NCBI GenBank assembly: GCA_036513315.1
Contig: DATBZF010000059.1
Location: 1 to 64,000 of the forward strand
Source of the DNA: Roseiarcus sp036513315
Lineage (GTDB): Bacteria; Pseudomonadota; Alphaproteobacteria; Rhizobiales; Beijerinckiaceae
Direction of reading: 5' to 3'
DNA length: 64,000 nt
Below, one piece after another: positions 43,577 to 53,800 of the stretch. A model generated the notes under the pieces. The model saw only the letters and a list, made by a program, of their open reading frames with translations. It had not been told where the DNA came from and did not search any database. Every line of letters begins with the position of its first letter. Within the stretch, counting starts at the first letter, position 1. The translations under genes were made by a program, and so were the position numbers.

Positions 43577-44599
43577 CTATCCCTCTTTGCCCGCCACTCC
43601 GGCCTCGGCGAATGTCGCCATGCCAAGATGACAGGCGAGGGCGCCCTTGACGATGCCGGCCGCCAGGGCCGCGCCCGAGCCTTCGCCGAGCCGCATGCCG
43701 AGATCGAGAATCGCAGGCTTGCCGAGGCGGCGCAGCACTTCGGCATGGGCGCTTTCGGCCGAGACATGTGCGGCCATGCAATGGTCAAGCGCGGTGCGAT
43801 CGAGCGCCTGCAGAACCGCCGCGGCGGCGCAGACGACAAACCCGTCGAGCAGGACGGGCGTGCGCTGAATGCGCGCGGCGAGAATCGCGCCGGCGATGGC
43901 GGCAATCTCGCGCCCGCCCAGGCGCCGAAGTATTTCCAGGGGATCGCCGAGATGGTCGCGATGCAGCGCGACGGCGCGCGCCACCGCGTCCGCTTTGCGT
44001 TTGAGGCCGTCGTCGTCGACGCCTGTGCCACGCCCGACCCAATCGCCAGCCTTGCCGCCCCACAGCGCATGATAGATGGCGGCCGCCACCGTCGTATTGC
44101 CGATGCCCATTTCGCCAAGACATAAGAGATCGGCCCCGGAAGCCAGCGCCTCCATGCCGAAAGCCATCGTCGCCGCGCAGGCTTTCTCGTCGAGCGCCGG
44201 GCCGGCGGTGATGTCGCCAGTCGGCACTTCAAGCGCGAGTTCGAACACTTTCAGGCTGAGATCGAAAGTCTTGCAGATCTGGTTGATCGCGGCGCCGCCG
44301 GAAGCGAAATTGGCGACCATCGCCTGCGTCACCGATTGGGGAAACGGCGACACGCCTTGCGCGACGACGCCGTGATTGCCGGCGAAAACCGCGACCAGGG
44401 GCTGATCGACATGCGGGCGCCCCGCGCCCTGCCAGGCGGCGAGCCAGGCGACGATGTCCTCAAGGCGGCCGAGCGAGCCGGCCGGCTTGGTCAGTTCGGC
44501 CTCGCGCGCCCGCACCGCCGCGGCCGCAGCCTCGTCGGGGCCGGGCATCGCCTTGATCAGCGCGCGAATGTCGTCGAAGGGGCGCGGCGGAGCGTTCAT
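43577..44599 (-). CDS. cobT: Nicotinate-nucleotide-dimethylbenzimidazole phosphoribosyltransferase CobT
   Basis: Enzyme that makes alpha-ribazole phosphate for the lower ligand of cobalamin, 340 residues, the normal length. Recognisable motifs are the N-terminal LTKPAGSLGRLEDI, FAGNHGVVAQGVSPFPQSVT, the nucleotide-binding GEMGIGNTTVAAAI and the active-site LGEGSGAALA with the catalytic Glu. The ATG at 44599 is favoured; MRDPF five codons upstream (44614) is also possible. No other cob genes are present and I found no cobalamin riboswitch upstream. It is divergent from the rhaS-like gene. Confidence 0.92.
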   Translation of the reverse strand: MNAPPRPFDDIRALIKAMPGPDEAAAAAVRAREAELTKPAGSLGRLEDIVAWLAAWQGAGRPHVDQPLVAVFAGNHGVVAQGVSPFPQSVTQAMVANFASGGAAINQICKTFDLSLKVFELALEVPTGDITAGPALDEKACAATMAFGMEALASGADLLCLGEMGIGNTTVAAAIYHALWGGKAGDWVGRGTGVDDDGLKRKADAVARAVALHRDHLGDPLEILRRLGGREIAAIAGAILAARIQRTPVLLDGFVVCAAAAVLQALDRTALDHCMAAHVSAESAHAEVLRRLGKPAILDLGMRLGEGSGAALAAGIVKGALACHLGMATFAEAGVAGKEG

Positions 44600-44830
44600 G
44601 AAGGGATCTCGCATGCTTGGTGGACGCCGCGTCCTAGAGCAATTGCAAGGCAAATGGAAATCGACCTTCGAGCGGAGCGTCGCTTCCTTGCCGGCGGCCG
44701 CCGATGCAACGTTTGTCATCGACAAAAAAATCTGCTTCGGTAATTGTGTCGCGGGCAAAGACCGACAAATGCCGGAAAGGCGCCGGGAAACACCCGTCGC
44801 CCGCCAAGACGACGTCACAGGGAGGAATCG

Positions 44831-45850
44831 ATGAGGAATACGACACGCCGCGAGACGCTCAAGCTGATTTCGGCGGGCGCCGTGGTCGGCATTGCGCCGG
44901 GACTATGGGCCACCGACGCCCGCGCCGAAGGCAAGCGGATCGCCATGGTGGTGAAAAACCTTGGCAACAGCTATTTCGACGCCTGCGCCAAAGGCGCCAA
45001 GGAAGCGGCGGCCGAAGTGGGCGGCTATGAGATCATCTATACCGCGCCGACCAAGGCGACGGCGGAAGAGCAAATCGCGGTGATCGACGCCCTGATCGCC
45101 CAGAAGGTCGATGGCATCATCGTCTCGGCCAACGACGCCAATGCGCTCGTCCCGGTCGGCAAGAAGGCGATGGACCGCGGCATCAAGGTGATTTCGTTCG
45201 ACAGCGCGATCGCCAAGGGCGGCCGCATCATGCACCTCAATGCCTCCTCGACGCCGCTGATCGGCGCCAAGCAGGTGCAGATGATCGCCAAGACGCTCGG
45301 CGGCAAAGGCGAGGTCGCCATTCTTTCGGCCGCATCGACGATGACCAATCAGAATTCGTGGATCGCGGCGATGAAGGAAGAATGGAAGAAGCCGGAATAT
45401 AAGGACATGCCGCTGGTCGCCACCGTCTATGGCGACGATCAGGACGACAAGAGCTATCGCGAGATGCAGGCTCTGGCCAAGGCCCATCCCAATCTCAAGG
45501 GCGTGATCTCGCCGACGACGATCGGCATCCGCTCCGGCGCCAAGGCGATCATGGATGACGGTCTTGTCGGCAAAATCTTCATCACCGGCCTTGGCCTGCC
45601 GTCCGAAATGAAGGACGCGGTGCTGAAGGGCGCCTGCGACAGCTTCGCCATCTGGAACCCCGTCGACTACGGCTATTCCTCGACCGAGATCATGATCAAC
45701 ATCATCAATGGCGCGGCGGCCGGCCCGGGATCGACCTTGAAGATGGGCCGCAAGGGCGAAACCAAAGTCGGCGATGACGGTGAAGCGGCGATGGGCGAGC
45801 CCTTCGTGTTCGACAAGTCGAATGTCGAGGAATTCGCCAAAATCTTCTGA
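44831..45850 (+). CDS. rhaS: RhaS-like sugar-binding protein
   Basis: Periplasmic sugar-binding protein (Peripla_BP_4), 339 residues, with a Tat-like signal (RNTTRRETLKLISAGAVVG) ending near ARAEG. The sequence KRIAMVVKNLGNSYFDACAK, VDGIIVSANDANALVP and ITGLGLPSEMKDAVLKGA match the rhamnose-binding RhaS of rhizobia; the related LsrB binds autoinducer-2. A GGAGGA ribosome binding site precedes the ATG. It heads a four-gene operon with ATPase and two permeases in the RhaSTPQ order. No rhamnose kinase, mutarotase or dehydrogenase genes are here, so the sugar is not certain. Confidence 0.82.
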   Translation: MRNTTRRETLKLISAGAVVGIAPGLWATDARAEGKRIAMVVKNLGNSYFDACAKGAKEAAAEVGGYEIIYTAPTKATAEEQIAVIDALIAQKVDGIIVSANDANALVPVGKKAMDRGIKVISFDSAIAKGGRIMHLNASSTPLIGAKQVQMIAKTLGGKGEVAILSAASTMTNQNSWIAAMKEEWKKPEYKDMPLVATVYGDDQDDKSYREMQALAKAHPNLKGVISPTTIGIRSGAKAIMDDGLVGKIFITGLGLPSEMKDAVLKGACDSFAIWNPVDYGYSSTEIMINIINGAAAGPGSTLKMGRKGETKVGDDGEAAMGEPFVFDKSNVEEFAKIF

Positions 45851-45857
45851 TCCGAGC

Positions 45858-45885
45858 CGGCCCGCGCTTCGATAGGCGCGGGCCG
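45858..45885 (+). terminator. Stem-loop after rhaS-like gene (attenuator or mRNA stabiliser)
   Basis: CGGCCCGCGC (45858-45867) pairs perfectly with GCGCGGGCCG (45876-45885) around an 8-base loop, 8 bases after the binding-protein stop. The following TCCCCTTATTC is only mildly T-rich. Within an operon such a hairpin typically lowers expression of the downstream membrane genes relative to the binding protein. Confidence 0.55.
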
Positions 45886-45939
45886 TCCCCTTATTCCTGC
45901 CTTCCAGCGTGATCCGGACATTGCCTGTTGTAAGCATGC

Positions 45940-47499
45940 GTGTTGTCGATCCCATTCTTTCCGGCGCCGGTGACCTTGGCCATATCAGCGGATTTCACGA
46001 TTGAGGGGGCGACGCCCGTCCTGTCCCTTACCGGCGTCTCCAAGAGCTTTCCGGGCGTGCGCGCTTTGCATGACGTCACCTTCGGCCTCAGGGCGGGCGA
46101 GGTGACCGCACTGATCGGCGAGAATGGGGCGGGCAAGTCGACGATCGTCAAAATCCTGACCGGCATTTACACGCCGGACACGGGCGATGTATTCGTGCGC
46201 GGCGCCGCGCGCAGCTTCGCCTCGCCGCGCGATTCCTGGGCCGCCGGCGTCGCCGCCATCCATCAGGAAACGGTGATGTTCGACGAACTCACCGTCGCCG
46301 AGAACATATTCACCGGCCATATGCCCGGCGGCCGCCTCATCGACTGGGGCGAAATGCGCCGCCGCTCTTCCGAAATCCTCAAGCGGATCGAGGCCGATTT
46401 CGAGGCGACGGCGCCGCTGAAACAGCTCTCCGTCGCGCAGAAACATATGGTCGAGATCGCCCGCGCCTTGAGCCACGAGGCCTCGGTGATCATCATGGAT
46501 GAGCCGACGGCGGCCTTGTCGCGCAACGAGATCGACGATCTTTTCCGCATCGTCGCGCAGTTGAAGGCGCAGGGCTGCGCGATCCTGTTCATCAGCCATA
46601 AGTTCGATGAAATCTTCCGCGTCGCCGACGGCTATGTCTGCCTGCGCGACGGCGAGATGGTGGGCAGCGGGCGCATTGCCGACGCTTCGGAAGCCGAGCT
46701 CGTGCGTCTGATGGTCGGCCGGCCGATCGATCAGGTCTTTCCCAAACGCGACATCGCGATCGGCGAGACGGTGCTCGAAGTCGAGGGTCTCTCCAACCCG
46801 ACGGAATTCGCCGATATTTCGTTCAAACTGCGCCGCGGCGAAATCCTCGGCTTCTATGGCCTCGTCGGCGCCGGGCGCTCGGAGGCCGCCCAATGCCTGT
46901 TCGGCATGAGCCGGCCGACGCGCGGAACCGTGCGGCTGAACGGCGAGCCGATTGTCCTGGATTCGCCGGGCGCCGCCATCGCGGCGGGGATCTGCTACGT
47001 GCCGGAGGATCGCCAGCAACAGGGGGCGTTCCTGCCGATGAGCATTCGCGAGAACATCACGCTCGCCTCCATCGCTTCGCACGTGAAGGGCCTGTTTCTG
47101 TCGCGCGCCTCGGAACGCGAGGCGACGCGCAAGCTTGGCAAGCGCCTCGACGTGCGCGCGGCCAATTGGGAGCAGCAGCTCGCCGAGCTTTCCGGCGGCA
47201 ATCAGCAGAAAGTGGTGATCGCCAAATGGCTGGCGGTGAAGCCGAAGGCGATCATCCTCGACGAGCCGACCAAGGGCATCGACGTCGGCTCCAAAGCCGC
47301 GGTGCATGATTTCATCGGCGAACTGGCGGAGGAAGGCCTCGCCGTGATTCTGATCTCTTCCGAACTGCCAGAGATCATGGGTCTGGCCGATCGCGTCATC
47401 GTCATGCAGGAGGGCCGCATCGTCAAGACATTCGATCGCGGCGATTGGAGCGCCGAAGCGATTGTCTCGGCGGCGACCGGCGCGGAGAAACGCGCGTGA
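45940..47499 (+). CDS. rhaT: Sugar ABC ATPase with two nucleotide-binding domains (RhaT-like)
   Basis: A 519-residue double ATPase of the RbsA/RhaT type. The first domain has Walker A GENGAGKST and VIIMDEPTAALSRNEI; the second has a degenerate Walker A region (GLVGAGRSE), as is normal here, plus LSGGNQQKVVIAKWL and IILDEPTKGIDVG. It powers the two permeases that follow. The start is uncertain: GTG at 45940 is used, a GTG at 45970 is possible, and neither has a clear ribosome binding site. The stop overlaps the next start (GTGA). Confidence 0.84.
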   Translation: MLSIPFFPAPVTLAISADFTIEGATPVLSLTGVSKSFPGVRALHDVTFGLRAGEVTALIGENGAGKSTIVKILTGIYTPDTGDVFVRGAARSFASPRDSWAAGVAAIHQETVMFDELTVAENIFTGHMPGGRLIDWGEMRRRSSEILKRIEADFEATAPLKQLSVAQKHMVEIARALSHEASVIIMDEPTAALSRNEIDDLFRIVAQLKAQGCAILFISHKFDEIFRVADGYVCLRDGEMVGSGRIADASEAELVRLMVGRPIDQVFPKRDIAIGETVLEVEGLSNPTEFADISFKLRRGEILGFYGLVGAGRSEAAQCLFGMSRPTRGTVRLNGEPIVLDSPGAAIAAGICYVPEDRQQQGAFLPMSIRENITLASIASHVKGLFLSRASEREATRKLGKRLDVRAANWEQQLAELSGGNQQKVVIAKWLAVKPKAIILDEPTKGIDVGSKAAVHDFIGELAEEGLAVILISSELPEIMGLADRVIVMQEGRIVKTFDRGDWSAEAIVSAATGAEKRA

Positions 47500-48488
47500 A
47501 CTTCCTGCTTCGTCATCGGGAGCTGGCGCTGGCGCTGATCATCGCGGCGATGATCGGCGCCATCGGCGCCTATGCGCCGGCGTTCGTGTCGAGGGCGAAT
47601 ATCGCGACCGTGCTCGACGACACCAGCATCCTGTTCATGCTGGCGCTCGCGCAGATGATCGTCATCCTGACGCGCGGCATCGATCTTTCGGTGGCCGCCA
47701 ATCTCGCTCTCAGCGGCATGATCTCGGCGTCCCTGGCGCAGCATTCCCCCGACCTGCCGGTGGTCGCCTATATCGCGACGGGCGTGGCGGTCGGCCTCGC
47801 GCTCGGACTTTTCAATGGCGCGCTGGTCGCTGGAATCGGCATTCCGCCGATCGTCGTCACGCTCGGCACGCTGGCGATCTTCCGCGGGCTGATCGTTGTC
47901 TATGGCGGCGGCAATCAGGTGAACGCGCCCGACATGGGCGAGATCTTCCAGTCCTTTCCGAAGGCGACATGGCTGGGGCTCGAAACGGTGTTCTGGATCG
48001 CCGCAGGGCTCACCGCGGCGATCGCGCTGTTTCTCAATTTCACGCGGACGGGCCGCAATTTCTATGCGCTCGGCGGCAACCCGCTCGCGGCGCGCTATTG
48101 CGGCATCAATATACCCAGGCAATTCGTGCTCGCCTATGCCCTGTCGGGCGCGATCTCCGGTCTCTGCGGCTATCTCTGGGTGGCGCGCTATGGCGTCGCC
48201 TATTCCGAAATCGCCTCGGGTTACGAATTGACGGTGATCGCCGCCTGCGTGATTGGCGGCGTCTCGATCGCCGGCGGCGTCGGCACGGTCGCCGGCGCCC
48301 TGCTCGGCGCTCTGTTCCTTGGCGTCATCGTCAATGCGCTGCCGGTCATGCAGGTCACCCCGTTCTGGCAGATGGCGATATCGGGGGCGGTCATTCTGGC
48401 GGCGGTGATCGTCAATGCGCGGGTCGAGCGGCGCGGCGGCAGGCTCATTCTTCCTGAAGCCCGCCGCAGCGCGGGAGCCGCCAAATGA
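47496..48488 (+). CDS. rhaP: Sugar ABC permease 1 (RhaP-like)
   Basis: Inner-membrane permease of the BPD_transp_2 family, 330 residues, with about ten membrane helices. Typical segments are ALAQMIVILTRGIDLSVAAN and AGIGIPPIVVTLGTLAIFRG, and NPLAARYCGINIPRQFVLAY, which contains the cytoplasmic coupling region. The GTG start overlaps the ATPase stop, and its stop overlaps the next start (ATGA). With the following gene it forms a heterodimeric channel. Function follows from operon position. Confidence 0.85.
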   Translation: MNFLLRHRELALALIIAAMIGAIGAYAPAFVSRANIATVLDDTSILFMLALAQMIVILTRGIDLSVAANLALSGMISASLAQHSPDLPVVAYIATGVAVGLALGLFNGALVAGIGIPPIVVTLGTLAIFRGLIVVYGGGNQVNAPDMGEIFQSFPKATWLGLETVFWIAAGLTAAIALFLNFTRTGRNFYALGGNPLAARYCGINIPRQFVLAYALSGAISGLCGYLWVARYGVAYSEIASGYELTVIAACVIGGVSIAGGVGTVAGALLGALFLGVIVNALPVMQVTPFWQMAISGAVILAAVIVNARVERRGGRLILPEARRSAGAAK

Positions 48489-49498
48489 GCGAGAAAGCCC
48501 GCGCCGAGATCGCCGACGAACCGCGCTGGCGGGCCAGCGATTTCCTGCTGCGCTGGGAGACCATTCTGTTCGGCCTGCTGATCCTGGTGTTCGTCGGCGA
48601 TACGTTTCTGTCGCCCTATTTTCTCGACATCGACAATCTCTCCGACGCCACCGCCAATTTCTCCGAGAAAGCGATCATCGCGCTCGGCATGGCGCTGCTG
48701 ATCCTGGTGCGCGAAATCGACCTTTCTGTCGCCGCGATCATCGCGCTCTGCTCGCTGGCGATGGGCCTCGCCGCGCAGGCCGGCGCCGGCGCTGTCCCGC
48801 TCGTCCTCGTCGGCCTTGTCGTCGGCGCGGTCTGCGGCGCCTTCAACGGTTTTCTCGTCGCGCGCATCGGCCTGCCGTCGATCGTCGTCACCATCGGCAC
48901 GATGTCGCTGTTTCGCGGCATCGCCCAGGTCGTGCTCGGCGACCAGGCGATTTCCGAATATCCCGAGGGCTTTGAAACATTGGGCCAGGATTATTTCATC
49001 AAACATCCGCCGCTGCATTATTCCTTTTCGCTGTTCCTGATTTTCGCGGTGATCTTCGCTCTCGTGCTCCATCGCACGGCGCTCGGGCGAAAGCTTTACG
49101 CGATGGGCGCCAATCCGGTCGCGGCGCGATTTTCCGGCATTCCGGTCGAGCGCATCAAATTCGGCCTGTTCGTTCTGACCGGCCTCCTTTCCGGCATCGC
49201 CGCCGTTCTCCTCACCGCGCGGGTCGGATCGACGCGGCCCAATATCGCGCTCGGCTGGGAGCTTGAAGTCGTCACCATGGTAATCCTCGGCGGCGTCTCC
49301 ATCGCCGGCGGTTCCGGCACGATCCCCGGCGTCGTCATCGCGGTGTTCGTGCTCGGCCTGGTGACGTTCGGCCTGTCGCTGATCAACGTGCCGGGCATCG
49401 TGATCAGCGTCATCCTCGGCTTCCTGCTGATCGGCGCGATCACGCTGCCGATTGTCGGACGAAGGATCGTCGCTGCGCTGGCCAAGCCTGAGCGCTGA
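48485..49498 (+). CDS. rhaQ: Sugar ABC permease 2 (RhaQ-like)
   Basis: The second permease of the same family, 337 residues. It shares LGMALLILVREIDLSVAAI and ARIGLPSIVVTIGTMSLFRG with permease 1, indicating an old duplication. It begins with a longer charged N-terminus before the first helix. It closes the operon, since the next gene has its own ribosome binding site 113 bases on. RhaU/RhaK-type catabolic genes that follow in rhizobial loci are absent here. Confidence 0.85.
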   Translation: MSEKARAEIADEPRWRASDFLLRWETILFGLLILVFVGDTFLSPYFLDIDNLSDATANFSEKAIIALGMALLILVREIDLSVAAIIALCSLAMGLAAQAGAGAVPLVLVGLVVGAVCGAFNGFLVARIGLPSIVVTIGTMSLFRGIAQVVLGDQAISEYPEGFETLGQDYFIKHPPLHYSFSLFLIFAVIFALVLHRTALGRKLYAMGANPVAARFSGIPVERIKFGLFVLTGLLSGIAAVLLTARVGSTRPNIALGWELEVVTMVILGGVSIAGGSGTIPGVVIAVFVLGLVTFGLSLINVPGIVISVILGFLLIGAITLPIVGRRIVAALAKPER

Positions 49499-49610
49499 AC
49501 CTCGCGCGCGCCGGGCGCGTCGATACAATCGCGCCGCGTGGGCGAATGTGCGATACAGTTCCGCTCGGGAAAGTATCGTCCTGGCGCGTCGTCAAGCATG
49601 AGGGGCCGCA

Positions 49611-50849
49611 ATGAGGTTGCGCCTGGGCGGCGTCGGCGACGCTTTCGCCGATCGCAATTTTCGCATCTATTCAGTCGGCTCGATTCTGTCCTGGCTGAGC
49701 TTCTATGTGCAGATGGTTGCGATCTCCTGGACCGCCTGGGAGCTGACGCATTCAACGACCTGGCTCGCCATTGTCGCCGTGCTCGACATTGCGCCGAACC
49801 TGATTTTCCTGCCGCTCGGCGGCGTGCTGGCGGACCGCGTCGACCGCTTTCGCATGGTGCTGACCGCCTATGCCGCCGCGTGGCTTCACGTGCTCGTCCT
49901 GACCGTTCTCGCCTATGCCGGCGCACTGACGATCCTGCCGCTGGCGGCGCTCGCCTTCGTGCATGGCCTGATCCACAGTTTCAGCGTTCCGGCCGCCTAT
50001 GGCATGATGCCGCGTTTCATCGCGCGGGAGCGGCTGTCGTCGGCGATCGCGGTGAGTTCCGCCTATACGCAATTTGCGATTTTCGCGGGACCCGCGCTCG
50101 CCGGCTGGATCATCCTGCACTATGGCGTCGGCGCGGCTTTCGCCACCAATGTGGTGGGTTATCTCGTCTTTTTTGCTTCGGTGGCCTTTCTGCGCACGCC
50201 GGAAAGCTATGTCCCACCGCCGGCGAGCGGACGTTCGGTGCTCGGCGACATTGCCGATGGCGCACGCTACATCCTTGGCCATCGCGGCATTTCGGCGCTG
50301 CTTTTGCTGATGCTGATGGGCGATGCGATGTCGACGGCGATCTATCAGATGTTGCCCGCCATTGCCGACAAGATGCTTGGTCGCGGCGTCGAGGGCATGT
50401 CGGGCCTCATGTCGGCGGCGGGCTTCGGCGCCACATTGGCTGCGCTCTGGCTCGCCCATGGCGGCGCGGCGCGCGCAAAAGCCGATCGCGTGCTATGGGC
50501 CTTCCTCGCCTTCACGCTCGCCGTCGCAGCGTTGATGTTCACCAACAACCTCCCCATCGCGATCGTGGTGATGGTCGCCTATGGTTTTTCCGGCGAGACG
50601 CGGCGCACCGGCACAGTGTCGATCCTGCAGACGTCAGTGAGCGACGCCCAGCGCGGACGCGTGATGAGCACGCAATTCATGTTCCAACGCCTGGCCGGCG
50701 GCGCCGGCACGATCCTGATCGGCGCCGCGGCTCAGCGCTACGGGTTGCGAACGCCGATGTTGATCGCAGCCGGGCTGGCGATGACCGCGTGGGCAATCGC
50801 CTTCGCCAATCGAAAGCCAATCATGGCGGCGTTCGGCAAGCCGCGGTGA
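49611..50849 (+). CDS. MFS exporter (EntS/MFS_3-like)
   Basis: A 412-residue major facilitator with about 12 helices. It opens FADRNFRIYSVGSILSWLSF and has the helix 2-3 motif LGGVLADRVDRFRMVL. These fit the EntS/enterobactin-exporter and macrolide-efflux subgroup. A GAGGGG ribosome binding site precedes the ATG. It may export a siderophore or drug; no biosynthetic genes lie nearby. It is convergent with the hybrid kinase gene, 28 bases away. Confidence 0.82.
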   Translation: MRLRLGGVGDAFADRNFRIYSVGSILSWLSFYVQMVAISWTAWELTHSTTWLAIVAVLDIAPNLIFLPLGGVLADRVDRFRMVLTAYAAAWLHVLVLTVLAYAGALTILPLAALAFVHGLIHSFSVPAAYGMMPRFIARERLSSAIAVSSAYTQFAIFAGPALAGWIILHYGVGAAFATNVVGYLVFFASVAFLRTPESYVPPPASGRSVLGDIADGARYILGHRGISALLLLMLMGDAMSTAIYQMLPAIADKMLGRGVEGMSGLMSAAGFGATLAALWLAHGGAARAKADRVLWAFLAFTLAVAALMFTNNLPIAIVVMVAYGFSGETRRTGTVSILQTSVSDAQRGRVMSTQFMFQRLAGGAGTILIGAAAQRYGLRTPMLIAAGLAMTAWAIAFANRKPIMAAFGKPR

Positions 50850-50877
50850 GGGGCCGGCGCTGGCGCGTCAACGTCCG

Positions 50878-53800
50878 CTATTCCGCCGCCACCTGCATCG
50901 TCTTGCAGCGCATCAGCAGCGCGCGCAACTGCGCGGGCTTCAGCGGCTTGTGCAAAATGGAAATCTGCGCGCGCAAAGCCACCTCGCGCACTTCGGGGCT
51001 GCGGTCGGCGGTGGCGAGAATGGCGGGAATGGCGGCGCCGAAACGCGCGCGCAATGCGCTGATCGCCGCGACGCCGTCGCCGTCGTCGAGATGATAATCG
51101 GCGATGATCACGTCGGGCGCGGCGCGAAATGCAGCAACCGCCGCCTGTGCGTCCGACAGGCCCGCCGCGGAGAGGACGCGGCAATTCCATTTCTGTAACA
51201 AGGCGCGCATGCCTTCGAGAACGCGAGGCTCATTGTCGATGGCGAGCACGAGAAGGTCGTTGAGCGGTTCGCGCGCCCGCGACAAATCCTGCGCCGCCGC
51301 TGCCTGCCCCTGCTTGGCGCCAGCGGCGACGCCGAGCGGCGCGGTGACGCTGAACAGCGAGCCCGCGCCGCTCTTCGAGCGCAAGGCGACTTCATGGCCG
51401 AGCACGCGGCCGAGCCGCTCGACGATCGACAGGCCGAGCCCAAGGCCGCGCGCCGCCTTGGCGCCGGGCGCGAGGCGCTGGAATTCCTCGAACACTGTCT
51501 TCTGCTTGGCGAGCGGAATGCCCATGCCGGTGTCCCAGACCTCGATGCGCAGCGCCGCGCCGCGCCGCCGGCATCCGACCAGCACTTTGCCCTGCGGCGT
51601 ATATTTGATCGCGTTGGATACGAGATTGCGCAACAGCCGCCGCAGCAGGCGTCGGTCGGAGCGGACGTTGAGCGAGGAAGCGACGAAGGTCAACTTCAAT
51701 CCCTTGGCGCGCGCCATCGGCGCAAATTCGATCTCAAGCTGGGCGAGGATTTCGCCAACGGCGCAATCGGCGATTTCCGGCTTGGTGGCGCCGGCGTCGA
51801 GGCGCGAAATATCGAGCAGAGCGCTAAGGATTTCCTCGACCGCTTCCAGCGAGGCGTCGACATTGCGCGCCAGATTGGTCTGCTCGTCGACATTGCCGGC
51901 GCCCGCCGCCTCGTTCAGCGCGCTTGAATAGAGCCGCGCTGCGTTCAGCGGCTGCAGAATGTCGTGGCTCGCTGCAGCCAGAAAGCGCGTCTTGGAGACA
52001 TTGGCTTCGTCCGCTTCGATCTTGGCGCGCGCCAATTCGTCATTGAGGCGCTCCAGTTCTTCGGTGCGTTCGCGCACACGTCGCTCGAGCCGTTCATTGG
52101 CCGCCGCCAGCGTCTCCTCGGCTTCAACGTTCTGGGTCACGTCGGTGTAGGTGGTGACGATGCCGCCGTCCGGCAGGCGCGCCGAGCGGATTTCGATCAC
52201 CCGCATCGACGGGCGCAGCCGCAGGCGCAGCGGCTCCTGTTCGTTGAGCTGGCTCTCGATGCGCTCGGCGACGAAATCGTCGACCGAACCTGGCCCATAG
52301 ATGCCGCGCTCGGCGTTGAAGCGCACGATTTCGTCGAGGCCGACGCCGATCCGCATCAGCGAGGGCGGCAATTCGAAGAGATCGCAGAATTCGCGGTTCC
52401 AGCAGGTCAGCGCGAGATTGCGGTCGAAGACAGTGATGCCCTGGCGCGCGTGATCGAGCGCATGCTGCAACAGATCGCGATTGGACTGGATCGCCGAAGA
52501 AGCGTCGTCGATCAGTTTCAGCGCCGATTTGCCCGACATCGCGCGCCGGCTGAACAGCAGCGACATCACGAGGCGCGCCGACGAACCGCCGATCGCGGAC
52601 GCCAGGAGATGTTCGGCATGGCGGATGAGATGAGCGTCGGCCTCGCCGGATGGCTCGAGCGGCAAGCCGCGCTCGGCCATGAACGTCGCCAGCGCGCTGT
52701 TGGCCCGATCGGCGCCAAGATAGCGCGCCACTGTCGCCTCGAGTTCGCCCGCGGTCGTCGAGGCGCGCCACAGCCGGAACGCCTGGGCCTTGGCGGTCGG
52801 CGCGCCGCCGACGAACACGTTGGCCTGCAGGCGCTCGATCGGATTGGCCTGGCGGCTCAGTGAGAACGCGACGAAGGCGGCGATATTGACGCCAAGGCTC
52901 AAGGTCGCGCCGTTAACCAGCGGGTTCGAAGTCCAGGCGAAGAGCGCGGCTGGCCGAAGCCAGGCGATCGCCAGCGGGCCATGTTCGAGGAATTCGGCGA
53001 AGGCGGCGTTGAGTTCGAGCGAAGGCAACAGCAATGTGTAAACCCAGGCGAGCGAGCCGGCGATCAGGCCCGCCATGGCGCCGCGCGCATTGGCGCGCCG
53101 CCAGAACAGGGCGCCGAGAAAGGCGGGCGCGATCTGCGCCACCGCAGCGAAAGACAATAAGCCGAGCGAGGCGAGCGCCGCCTGGCTGGCGAGCTGGATA
53201 TAGACATAGCCGAGGAACAGCACGAACAGGATCGCGCCGCGCCGCACCAGCAGCACGAGCGAACCGATGTCGCCCGCCGCGTCGGAGCGCGCGCTGCGCC
53301 CGCGCAGCACCAGCGGCATGACGAGATCGTTCGAGACATTGATCGATAGCGCCACGCTTTCGACCACCACCATCGCGGTCGCCGCCGAAAGGCCGCCGAT
53401 CATGGTGAGCAGGGCAAGGCCGTGCGCACCCGCGCTCAGCGGCAGCGCGAGCACCGTCAGATCGCGATCGATCGTCCCGTCGGCGAAGGTGGCTAGGCCG
53501 GCGATCGCCAAAGGCGCGACGAACAGATTGATCGCGACGAGATAGAGCGGAAACAGCCAAGCCGCGGTTTTGGTGTCGCGCCCATCGCGGTTTTCGACGA
53601 TCGTCACGTGAAACTGGCGCGGCAGCAGCAGGATCGCCAACGCCGACAGAATGGTGGTGACGATCCAGGCGGCCGGGTCCGGCGGATTCTTCATTACCGC
53701 GGCGATTTCAGGATTACGCTGCGCGATGCGGGCGAGATCGCCAAGGCCGCCGAACATTCCCCAGACGACAAAGGCGCCGACCGCCAGGAAAGCGACGAGC

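Noticed and set aside
42286..44232. 648-codon minus-strand frame as one gene
   Set aside because: Only the last 377 codons resemble a protein family and begin with a signal peptide; the rest overlaps cobT in another frame.
44600..44830. Cobalamin riboswitch next to cobT
   Set aside because: No B12-box or conserved core could be matched on either strand of the cobT/rhaS gap.
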